Below are positions 54,401 to 64,000 of a stretch of 64,000 nucleotides of DNA, in pieces. The number at the start of each line of letters is the position of its first letter. The first letter of the stretch is position 1. This DNA is from Acanthaster planci (taxonomy: Eukaryota; Echinodermata; Asteroidea; Valvatida; Acanthasteridae), in contig NW_019091358.1 of the NCBI RefSeq assembly GCF_001949145.1, forward strand, positions 3,757,654-3,821,653, given 5' to 3'. A program made the translations under genes and the position numbers. Below the pieces are notes generated by a model. That model saw only the letters and a program-made list of their open reading frames with translations. It was not told the origin of the DNA and did not search any database.

Positions 54401-57400
54401 TGACTAATTTATAGTTGGAATTAAGGTTTCTTTAGAATACTCATGAATACTCTGTTAAGAACTTCAAGCACCCCTGCATAAATATTTATGACTTCTGAAT
54501 AGCTGTGACCCATCACATTGTACTCAGTAACTGTGAGACTCTCCCTCAACCAGTTTTTACTTCAAATAGAACCAATTGTCAGTGTGCATTATTCTTGAAG
54601 ATGTACATTTCAACAGGATATTCCTTTTTCCTTTGTTTTGTTTTGCAACAAAGCCATTTGTTCAGGAGAACCTCTTTCTTTAATTTTTTTTTCAGTCATG
54701 TTTCGGGTTCTTACATTGGACAGTGACCTGAAACCTGATAAAACAGCGGTAAGTTTTTGTCAGTAGTAAGTTTAAAAAAAAAGGTTGGCCTTTCAATTTC
54801 CAAAAATGCTAGAAATACACTGATATCATAAGTAAAGCTGTGTTTCATTGAAGGTAATTTGGGGGAAGAAGTATAATTTTTTCCTTCAGACTCTCTGTCC
54901 ATTGTTCAACTACATGTATTTTTGCTTGTTTTCCTCGCCTACTTGCTACTACCTACACAGTTGGATCATGGATGTCTTTGTTAGTTCTCATTTTGTGGAA
55001 GGCATCTGTCATCTTAGGCCGTGTCCGAAATGGGCTTCCAGAGCTGTGGCTAGGTCTATTTCCAATGGAGTGAAGACGTAGACCTAGCTCTAGACAAGAG
55101 ATTCGGATGCAGCCATAGATACTGTCATAAATGGGGAGGCTCATTCTTCTTGTTGGTACACACAAGCGCTTAACAAAATAGCCTTGTTTTTCGTGCACTG
55201 TTTTCCCATAAGACCTCTGACATTTGGGTTGAGACACCGTCAGGCATTCGCGTAGTGCAGTGGCTGAACCAATCCAGCCCGGACGGCTTGATTGATCTGG
55301 AAATTCCCATGAGCTCGGACCCACCACTCGGAGAATGGAAAATTGTCAACATCCGGGGTGGTGAACGGATCGAGAGGATGTTCAAAGTGGACGAGTATGG
55401 TGAGGATGATCAGTTTGAGCCCTGCAGAAATTTGTGTTCAAAATACCAATCAAACACTATCTCCTTTTGTTTTTACTTCAACGTGAACAAAATCACGTTG
55501 GCCTCTCTTACCACCTCATAGATGTATGTTTGACCGGCAGTAAGTAGTTGGCTCAGCATGGCTGGCCATAATCTCAAAGTATAACCAAAATCTCAGGCAG
55601 CTACCAAGACACAAATCAGTGTATTCTACCGAATGCCCAATGACATCGCCTCCCTTTTTAGTCCTCGTTTGTAGTTTTAGGGAAAAGCTGTTGCCATCCA
55701 AGGGGATTTTCTTCAATTTTAAGCCTCCCATAGAAAGTGATGGGCAGTGTTTGTGGACAAGAGATTCATCGAACTCTATGAGGTTCATTGAGCTCTCCGA
55801 CCAGTAGTTATCAATAGGGCTTATGCAGCTCTAATAACTAAATACATGTAATCAAATTGACCTTCCGTGAGGCTTTCCCGCCAGAGCTGAAACAAACTGT
55901 ACTCATCACAGAAAGTAGACAAAGAAAAACTCATTAACAGTCCCAAATCCTCCAATTTCAATATGATTTTACGTATACCCTTGGGGGTTAGGGTTAAGGA
56001 AAAGTAATTTTGGGTCCTGTTGCTGGGTATGCATGTATGCATTCAACTGCCAACTGCTGTTAAGATCACTCATAACACCTTAAAATATGCTTTTGAAATG
56101 TTATTTTGTCTCAGTGAAATTGTCATCTTTTTATGTTACTTATTTCCACCTCCAAACATTTGATTTCTAAAATAAATTTTGAGAGATTTGATAATTGAGT
56201 TTTCTGAAAAAATTACTTAGAACAGTCCTAGCTGTCAAAGTTTTCAGTAGGCAATTTTTTAAAATGGGCATTGGAATAACTTCATGCATTCGTGGTACAG
56301 TTGTGAAACTGGAAATCCTCTTGTGCAAGGTGGTCAATATGATGTCATACTGAAAGGTTATAGGAAGCTCTCCCTTGTAAAATACAGCCTTAAAGGAAGG
56401 AAGTGGGAGACCTTATTAGAGTGGCTTTGAAAAGGTGGTGTTACCACGGTCCCTATCACATTATTGGTTTTGCTTCCTGGGGCCACATCTGGAAAAATGT
56501 TTTGACTCTTAGCCCACGAAAAAGACTGGACATCCAGCGGGTTGAGCTAGACTTGGTCTCAAGGGTGCAGGGTTGATACTGAGACAAGAAGAGGGTTAGT
56601 TTAGCCAAGCTGGCTACATACCCTCTGGCCCACAGTTTGGCATCCCAGCCTGAATCTCCATTGAGTTGAGTAGGTTTGGGGAAAAAAAGAAAATTACACT
56701 GGCCTTGATTTTGTGCAGGAATACCTTTTTAGGCACCTGATCATTAGATGGCAAGGACAGTATGATTGTAAATTATGTAAGAGTACCAGTTGGTTTAAAC
56801 TGAAGGACACCAGTTCTTTCTACACAGATGGAAAGCAGATTTTTCTGCTTTATGTGCACATCAAGCTTAGATTTCTAATTCCTTATGATTTGTTTCGTAC
56901 AGTTTAAGAACAGCTGAACAGTTTCTGTAACAGTTAAATTTCCAAAAAAGGGGGAAAATCACCCTCTCACATTCTGCAATTTGTTCAAAACTGTTACGAG
57001 AACCTTTGTTCAAAGTTAAAAATTTTTTGTTGGGGGGGGAGGAATTGCATTTTCAAAATACTTGTGCATAAATTTCCAGCTTGCATACAAGTATACCTGA
57101 AAACTGCAAAAACGTTAGTGGCATGTTAAATGAAAAATAGTTCTCAAGAATGTATTCACTCAATGGAAATTGTGGGTAAGATAGGTGAATAGGTCTCCCC
57201 CCCCAAATCTGCTTTTGCAAGTCAGGGTTTTATATGCTTGTATGTTGAATGAATGCCAGAAAGTTGCACAGACCTAAGGGAACTTCATGTACATGTAATT
57301 TGAGATGAGCAAAGCAGTTTCTGTACAGAGTATGATTGATGACTTTGGTTGTATTTCTTTCATTTGATGGTCGCTTGCAGTGCTCCCCAAGTTTGAGATA

Positions 57401-60400
57401 ACGGCTGACCTGCCACCCTACATCCTGACCGATGCTGAAGAATTTGAGGTTCGCATTTGTGCAAGGTAATGGCTGTTTGTCTCTCTGCCATTCCTGCACG
57501 CAGTTAAATGTACCGTGAGAAATGTCTTGTGGGAGTCGGGTAGTTTTAAAATCGAACAAGCAGTGTAAAAGTAACCTCCGTGGTCCACCTATATATTTAC
57601 ATACTCCCCGTTGCTGGAAGTGGCTCCTCCGAAGCCAGTGCGTCTGGAAACATAATTTCAGCGGAAATGTGAGAGGAAAATGTTGCAGTAGTCACTTGTG
57701 TCAGTTATTGCAGAAGCGTGACCTATTTTCAGTGTTAGAAAGCAATTATAACAAATTGTGATGGAATAGTTTGTGAGTGACTGAAGTGAGTATGAGTTCT
57801 GTTCTGAAGTTTGTTGTCGGGAGAAGGTATATTAAGTGTATTGCATTCAAGTCCTGCATTGTCTGTTATTCATCAATCCTCCGTGGACATTGCAAGGGGG
57901 AAGGTATGCCCCTCTGAAAAAAAAGAAGAAGATAAATAAGAAAGGAAATAAAACAAAAAGGGTGAGCAAGAGAAATGGAAAAAGGGAGGACAGGGAATGA
58001 ATATGACCAGTTGGCTCTGAAAATAAATCAAACTCTGAATCGGACTGACCCTGACAATCAGTGGGTTATCAGTTTGCTGCTGGTGAGTGCTTTGCCCCTT
58101 CCCCCCCTAATAAAATCCTGGTAACACTCATGGCAGTACTCCAGCATCTGCTTCTTGTATTCCTGTGAATAATTAGGGCCAGGAAATGTATTAGACAACC
58201 TCGAAAATGTAATTTAATTTGCAAAATAGGCTAACCTCTATGAAGGTATGGTTCACTTCCTTGTAAATAGTTCACATTCATCAGGTTTGTCTGAGAAGGT
58301 TTTGTGAGAAGGTAAAAGGTGATGGCTCTTGTGAACTCCAGTGCAAACAAAACCAGATGCTTATTATTAGTGAAAACAGATGTTTCCACTGTTAGAGAAA
58401 TTTCTCTACCAAACATTGATCACCAACTTATTTCACCTTTTTTTATATGAATAGTGATACACCCCTATTACATATAAATTTCACCACAGGCATGCACTTG
58501 GGCAGCTGTCTTGTGGAGCTGTCCCCTGCGCGCATTGCTCATGACCAGGTTTGTCCCATCTTTGAACTTGTTCGTAGGTACACTTATGGGCAGCCGGTGA
58601 GGGGCTCGTACAGTGCCGACATCACCACTGAAGAAGAATACAGTTGGTGGTACAGTTCTTCTGAGCGGAGACCAGTCCTCAGATTTGAGTCGGCCGTAAG
58701 TGGGCAGTGCCTCCCATCCCTTTCTCTTTGGACAGCACCAAGGTCAACCTCGTTACGGTCGGAGTGGAAATAAATTGTAAAAAATTAACTTTGATTTTAT
58801 AAGGACCATTATTAATGAAGGGCATTATTCAATATCTGCCTTCCATTCGGGTGTGTCAATCTCCTCTGTTGCAAAGATATTGCGCATTAGTGCGCACGGT
58901 CAGTTGAAATTGAATTGAGCACATTGTGTTCAAAACTACATGACACTTAAGGGGACTTGTAGTGCACGAGGATGTGATGGTCAAGATCCAGGTGTGCGTC
59001 TTCTGTATACTTGCCTGTTTTATTCTGCCCTTTTTTTTTTTCAATTTTATTTAATTTTCATTTTTTCTCTCTAATTTTCAGAGTAATACTGTGATATTTT
59101 ACATTTTATGAGTTGTGAAAAAGCCAATTTATTCATCCCTTTTTTTACTGATTGGTGTGCAGCCATACGTTAGCTGGTTAAAAAATAGCAGCAAGAGAGA
59201 CCAGGTGGCACGTTTCAAAATAAATGGCATTTTAAACTGTACAAGTTGCATGCATAAATAAGTCTGTTGAACGTTTCCGCACTTAAATCTACTTTCTTTA
59301 CTACCCAGTTCCTCGCTAAAGTAAGGGTTGCTCTGTCAAAATAGGGCAGTTCCAGAAACAGGAAGTAAAATTATTGTTTTGGGGGGTTGGGGCTTACAGT
59401 TTCAATGCTGAATGTGTACCCCACAAGTACTTATCTTGGCAAAACTCTGTCCAAGGTTGCTCTTCTCCAGAGTTTCCCCTTGCCCGTAAATCAACCATCA
59501 ACGCCAACAGAGTGGCTGTAGCCTCTCTGATGTTTTCCCTACATGCTCACCAGCCTCCAAGGCCACTCACCATGGGAACTTCATTCAGTAAGCCCTCAAA
59601 CATTAAGTGCTCAGAAGTTAAATGTTCATGGCCATGCAGCCATATTTCAGTGGTGGATCCAGGAATTTTCCTGGGGGGAGGGGCACACCATTTTTTATAT
59701 TCTTTTTTTGCAGACAGGAGGGCCCATTGGTAATACAGTACTTGACATTTATGCTTTTTTACACGTAGCAAAATGCCATTTTTTTGGTTAACACCGTAAT
59801 TATTTTATTCTTTACTCCAATCTTTGGTGTGTGTTTGGGGGGGTCCTGCATTAATTCATGCCTGAATGTTTTCTTCTCCATAATTACTGAGGAATTTTTG
59901 GCTTCAGTTTTTTTTTCTTGAGATCCTGACGTAATTAGTTTGCAAATTCATGGCTCTTTGAGCTCTGATAGACAACAATTTCTGATGTGGATTTTGAAAA
60001 TAGGGCCATTTCTCAAGATTTCAGAGATAATGTTTGGACGCTGTCTAGAACATGTCTTTTTATTTGGAAAGTCATAAGGGGAAACCGTGGTTTTGATATT
60101 TATTCGTTTCCCAGACACCTGTGTCGTCTCCTCAGGGGTGATGGAATTTGAACCAGATTTCGCCCTGAAGAGGCGGTGATTAAAATACCTGTCGTGTGGG
60201 AAGGCATGCAGGTTAAAGTTGTACGTGATGTTTCAGTCTAAGAGTGTGCTAGTGAACTGTGCACTACAATTCCCCCCGGAAAAAAAAAAGACTGCTGTGA
60301 TGATTTTCACGAGTTTAATACATGTAGGTTCGTTCTGCCAAATCACTCCAAGAGTATAAAGTGTCTGATGAAATCTGCAATTTTGGTATAACCATTCTTG

Positions 60401-63311
60401 AGATTGTTTTGTGAAGATGGTGTTATCCTGTTTAGGACAAAATTAAAATGACTCATTTGAGTTGTTAAAAAACTACCCAACCTGACGGCTTTGCAGAGTT
60501 TGAAGTATCAAAGTGTATATTTTTGGTCCCGTTTTGAGCAGGATACTGGCAGTTCTGGATGTGGTACTATCATTGTCCCTGGAGAGTTATTATACCTCAA
60601 CAGCAGTGAATATAACATCTGGAACAGCAGACTCCAAGTGGATGTCAATTTCACCGAAGATGCAACTGGTAATTTTTTTCTACAATGCTAAGCTCAGTAG
60701 AATTGCTATTTTTCCAACAACTTTTAGGTTGCACTGTACTGTGTCATTAGTTAGCTTTGTATCACAGATAGAGTATTTGTAAGCCACCATTTCCTCACTG
60801 GGCAAAGCAACATTGAAAGAATTTTTTACATGTGTGCAGTATTTAACTTGCATAAGACAACAGTCTTCATATATGGATGAGTGATCAATGTTGCATGTGA
60901 TAAAATTCCATGCTAACCTCTTCAAGCACACATCCCTTTGTAAGATATGTTGTCTTTGGGGTTGCGACTGTTATCGGCCATGCCCTCTGTGCAGCATTTG
61001 CTCAAGCTAGGTACGAATCCCTGGTCCGAATGAAAGAATACAAAAGTAATGTAGCTTGGGGTTACATGTCTGTATTCCATGGTATCATCGGGTAGTTTTC
61101 ATCCGAATGGGCACAGTGCTCACTGCAGAACCAGTCCCATTCGTGTGTTGCCAACAGGCAATAATGAATTACCGGATTGCTGAACTTGCTGTGCTGAAAG
61201 AATCCTGTTCGGTCCTTCCACATGTGCCTCCCCCTTTTTCAGGCATGTCTGTGTCCCATGCTGAATTTGTTTCTAAACTTAAACTCTTTGGATATGCCAA
61301 AAAAAAATTGTAATGAGTACATCTGGGAAGTTTCAAATCAATCCGACATAGGTTTTGTTGTTACGGTCATTTATTCGTAGTCATGTATGTGTCAGCCTAG
61401 AGTTGATGCCAAAGTGAGCATGACACTTCACTTGAATGTTCCCGGTGATGCTTTTCAGGTGTCACTCTCTCTGAGACAGTTTTGAGCAAACCCGGTATTG
61501 TCACTACAGAGCCATTGGCCTTGTCTTTCAAGGCACCGTCTACATTCAAGCCAGGCATGCCCTTTGATGTGTGGGTAAGCTGAAGACTCTTTGTCCAAGT
61601 TCTCCGGGCAAGCGTGTCTGGTGTTTGATTTCTTCATCTTGCCTTCCCCTTTTATCTTGCCCCCCCCTTTTCTTGTCATGCCATATATGAATATTAACTT
61701 GTAATGCTTAGATCAGCCCCTTTTGCTGTATTACCACAGAAATTTTCCTAACCTATATAAGCTGCCTGATGGTCTTCTCCCAAACTTTAAATACTGGCAC
61801 CCATTCTTTAAAATGTGACCACTACATTTACATCTTGCCCAGTTTCCCCACAGTTTTGAAAAACCTTGTGCGTGTGCAATGTGTAAGGCCCCCGAGATAG
61901 TTCTGCTGCCAATTACGTGCCTCTCATGGTTGGTAGGTTGGCAAATGGATTTTTTGGTTGATTTGTGCTGATTGAGTGGCATAAATGGGGATGAAAGCTA
62001 TCAAAATTGTCACAGAAAGGTCACAAAAACCTTGCCTTAATTCTGTGTAAAAAAGTTTTACAGTCGACAATTCTTAAAGAATTATGGACAGTTCACACCA
62101 CTGTGGCCAACACTAGTTAGGCAATCACAACGGCAATCTGGCCAACAGTGGCCATGTATCATGTGGTGAGCATGCAAGAGGTATCCAGATGGGTGGGTGA
62201 TAAACCTCATGCTGCAGCAGGAAATCTTCGTGGAAACACGCTCTCTCTGAGCATGAGCCAAACAACCTCTAAGTAAACTCATGAACACAGGAAATAAATA
62301 CATAGACAAGAGACCAAGTTCTGTAAATTAACCTGCAGAAATCTTCTTGCAGCGTTGATGTTTTTCCGTTGCGGTGTAGTGTAACAAGGCTATTATGACC
62401 GGGATATATAGACTGGTCGTCACATTTCCATCACGCATTCCTTAGCATGCGCATGGTGCGGAGGAAATCAGTGCAGCATTGCTTTAATGCATTGAGCTTT
62501 GTGCATGTGTTTTTGCCACTGCGACAGCAAAACACAAATAACGGATGTTTATTTTCCAAGGTTGCAAATTTAAGTAGGAAAACATACAAATACGAGTGTT
62601 TCAACATGATAAAAGATTGTTCAGAGGTGTTTTGTGAAGACAGAAAACACAACAGAATTCATTTAAAAATGTTGTTTTTCTCCTGAACTTGCTGGTAAAA
62701 ACTTCAGGGTTGCCGAAAAACGTAGGGTCAGTGGGGAAACCGGAAGCAGAAGTATTTTTTTTGCCCCCAAACCATATCAACCTACCCCACTTCAGAGGCA
62801 TATGCAGTATAAAGCAAATTTTTGGCGTCAGTTTTTGAAATTTGTCAAATGTGGGAGAGGTTTGTCAACTTAATTTTGGAAAGAATGGTGTTTTTAAAGA
62901 AGTTACTTAGTTGAATAGGTTTTGCTGACTGCATTCTCTGTTGGGCTTTGCTGCATTTGTGAAATTTGAGCTGACATCACAAAGCATCTGCTGATGGTCC
63001 AACGACTGGCCCCCCGCACTATGAAAATCATTTCCGCCGCCGGTGAATAAAACCTGTGAAAAATTCTGTAGATTTGAATACACAGGGTATGGAGTAATGT
63101 CTTAGCTCGGTACGTGCCTTTACCTCCCCCCCCTTAGATTTCTGTCGAATATCCAGACGGCTCTCCTGCCCCAGGAATCCAGGTCAAGGTAACTGCCAAG
63201 GCCGATTACAGGGTGGAGATCTACAACCAGACGCTCACCTCCTCAGACGAAGGCATGGTCCACTTTGTCTTGGAAGATGTCAATATCGAGACAGCTGAAA
63301 TCAGTCTTTTT
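45436..63311 (+). CDS. Second A2M-family gene, N-terminal part (3' partial, ten exons)
   Basis: Exons: 45436-45527, 51873-52074, 53788-53956, 54696-54748, 55213-55399, 57381-57465, 58578-58695, 60542-60668, 61459-61574, 63138-63311; 441 residues in one frame. The ATG has A at -3. Residues 1-19 (MKLIIFVAASLALHGLVQC) form a signal peptide, then an acidic stretch. MG signatures follow in order: YVQTDKPIYKPGQP (MG2), VMFRVLTLDSDLKP, GEWKIVN, VLPKFEITADLPPYIL (start of MG3), YTYGQPVRGSY, and LSFKAPSTFKPGMPFDVW (MG4). NQSS, NSS and NFT are possible N-glycosylation sites. Bait, thioester and any tail lie beyond the window. The gene follows gene 1 head-to-tail and is probably its paralogue; whether it also has an EGF/Kunitz/WAP tail is unknown. 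Confidence 0.88.
45599..45676. repeat. Hairpin of two SINE-tail sequences
   Basis: 45599-45622 and 45653-45676 are reverse complements with two mismatches over 24 bp (GTCAATTTCTTTGTTCGTCT form). The same tail ends the SINE at 46511-46790, so this is probably a pair of SINE 3' ends in opposite orientation. Confidence 0.6.
45889..46091. repeat. hAT-type MITE with 8-bp target duplication
   Basis: Starts CAGTGGCGTAGCTG and ends CTAGTTATGCCACTG, inverted with few mismatches. Flanks are GACTGGTG (45881-45888) and GACTAGTG (46092-46099), an 8-bp target duplication with one mismatch, the signature of the hAT superfamily. Non-coding, 203 bp. Confidence 0.75.
46511..46790 (+). repeat. tRNA-derived SINE, interrupted by about 190 bp
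   Basis: The A box (GGATAGCTCACTTGGTAAGC) near 46520 and the B box (GGTTCAAATCCCACTC) near 46740 are too far apart for a tRNA. The sequence between is G-rich and looks inserted. The tail AGTCAATTTCTTTGTTTATC follows directly. Confidence 0.55.
52505..52745 (+). repeat. SINE-like repeat
   Basis: The B-box-like AAGGTTTGAATTCTAG is followed by GAGCATGTCATTTTACC, CCAGGGGTAATCAGGTTCCT, GAGGGCAGA and CTCAGGGAGCTAATG. This succession resembles tRNA-derived SINEs of echinoderms and other invertebrates (recollection). The A box is poorly preserved. Confidence 0.5.
53284..53520. repeat. Possible degenerate inverted-repeat element
   Basis: GCAGAGGCAGATCGTCCCCC on the left and TAGATCCGTCCCTGCTG on the right are weakly inverted. 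The C/G-rich ends resemble common invertebrate MITEs. Low certainty. Confidence 0.3.
55019..55110 (-). repeat. Dispersed repeat, inverted copy of 9066-9180
   Basis: On the minus strand it begins GCATCCGAATCTCTTGTCTA and proceeds through GGTCTACGTCTTCACTCCAT to GGACACGGCC, following the 9066-9180 copy. It lies in the intron before gene 2 exon 5. Confidence 0.5.
55400..57380. other. Intron of gene 2, nothing recognised
   Basis: A 2-kb phase-1 intron between exons 5 and 6. No repeat with a second copy in the window and no plausible exon was found. Confidence 0.5.
57895..58136. repeat. Possible old MITE related to 45889-46091
   Basis: The right part AATAAAATCCTGGTAACACT matches AATAAAATCCTAGTTATGCC of the hAT-type MITE. 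The left part has GGAAGGTATGCCCCTC against GGGAACATGCCCTCC. Ends are too decayed to be sure. Confidence 0.35.
58696..60541. other. Intron of gene 2 with one possible repeat end
   Basis: No exon is needed to keep the frame here. At 59650-59690 the sequence CAGTGGTGGATCCAGGAATT followed by a G-rich run resembles the terminus of a common MITE, but no opposite end was found. Confidence 0.4.
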
Positions 63312-64000
63312 GTAAGTTGAAGCACAGCAGTACTCAATCCTCTCGGTTCTGTTTAATTTTATGAGGCCTGTTGATACACGGGACTTAGGTGAGTGCTGCA
63401 CCTGCTCATGGGGCTGGTGCGGTTAGTCGGCAATCAAAATTCTGAGTGGCATGTAAATACCATGTGACAGGTTCTCAATCCAAGTTTTGTTGAGCTTAAT
63501 GTGATACTCAAAACTTCCTATTACTAGCTGCAAAGGTTGGAGTTTAAATTAGCCTTATAAGGGTGTTTGCCGAAATTAGGGGTCCATTTTTTTCGTGTCC
63601 CTGTCAAGTCTGACATCTGATTTTGTAAGTTCAGAACACATTTTGTAATTTCCAAGAATGATGAATTCATGCAAATTTACCTGCCAAACTAATAGTAATA
63701 GTTTGAAATCAATTCCGGTGATATTTCCATGTCAAATAACAAAGGTCGGATGTAAACAGGGACACCAATCGTCACATTTTTGGACCCCTAATTTCAGGAA
63801 TTACCCATAAGTGTATTTTTAAGTAGTCAGCTATCCTGTTTTTAATTTGTCTTTTGTCAATCCTAGTCCTCATTCCTGAATCTCTGCAACCCTATCCCCA
63901 ATCCAAATCCTCAGTCTTTATAAATTCAGAATCCCTGATCCTGAATCCCTTATTACCAATCCAAAATTTACAGTCACCAATAGGAATTCTCATTTGCAAA
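63312..64000. other. Intron of gene 2 running to the window edge
   Basis: Begins with donor GTAAGT after the MG4 exon. Contains the MITE copy at 63561-63806. The last 130 bp are repetitive in style (TCCTGAATCC, AATCCC, CAATCC), perhaps a decayed simple repeat. Confidence 0.6.
63561..63806. repeat. MITE copy 2 (family of 37129-37371)
   Basis: Nearly the same sequence as 37129-37371 throughout (for example GATATTTCCATGTCAAATAA and TACCTGCCAAAC). Terminal inverted repeats are GGGT...AAATTAGGGGTCCA and TGGACCCCTAATTTC...ACCC. ATAA on both sides could be a short target duplication. Confidence 0.8.

Overview
This is animal (metazoan) genomic DNA. Small exons of 50-260 bp with GT/AG borders are separated by AT-rich introns of 0.2-6 kb that are full of short inverted-repeat transposons, tRNA-derived SINE-like repeats and one LINE fragment. 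The repeat content suggests a marine invertebrate deuterostome (echinoderm, hemichordate or amphioxus); the sequence alone does not settle which. All recognisable genes are on the + strand. Gene 1 (in the window from about 1060 to 41309; its 5' end lies to the left) is a thioester protein of the alpha-2-macroglobulin (A2M) class with a very unusual tail. I could chain 48 exons in one consistent reading frame, about 2,390 residues. In order they encode: the end of an acidic bait region and the MG domain after it, the thioester domain with GCGEQN at 4409-4426, the receptor-binding domain, a proline/acid-rich linker, an atypical Cys-rich segment, seven Ca-binding-type EGF modules (the last truncated), three Kunitz/BPTI modules, sixteen WAP (four-disulfide core) modules, and a C-terminal netrin-like NTR module with stop at 41307-41309. 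Exons of the A2M core have mixed phases. Every complete tail exon from 11750 to the first two NTR exons is phase 1-1, the signature of exon shuffling. The WAP exons between 29478 and 33797 form a young tandem array in which introns as well as exons are duplicated. It contains a two-exon (777 bp) higher-order repeat, is split by a 5'-truncated LINE, and is followed by a 487-bp assembly gap. Gene 2 starts at 45436, 4.1 kb downstream in the same direction. It is a second A2M-family gene: signal peptide and the first MG domains, 441 residues in ten exons up to 63311. It runs off the right edge. The two genes look like a tandem paralogous pair. By family knowledge, an A2M core traps proteases after bait cleavage and can bind covalently through its thioester, Kunitz modules inhibit serine proteases, WAP modules are antiproteases or antimicrobial, and NTR modules can bind metalloproteases or growth factors. 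Inference: gene 1 encodes a secreted multi-headed protease inhibitor or opsonin in which a covalent trap carries its own string of about twenty small inhibitor modules. I know of no described family with this order, and it is the main discovery candidate of the window.
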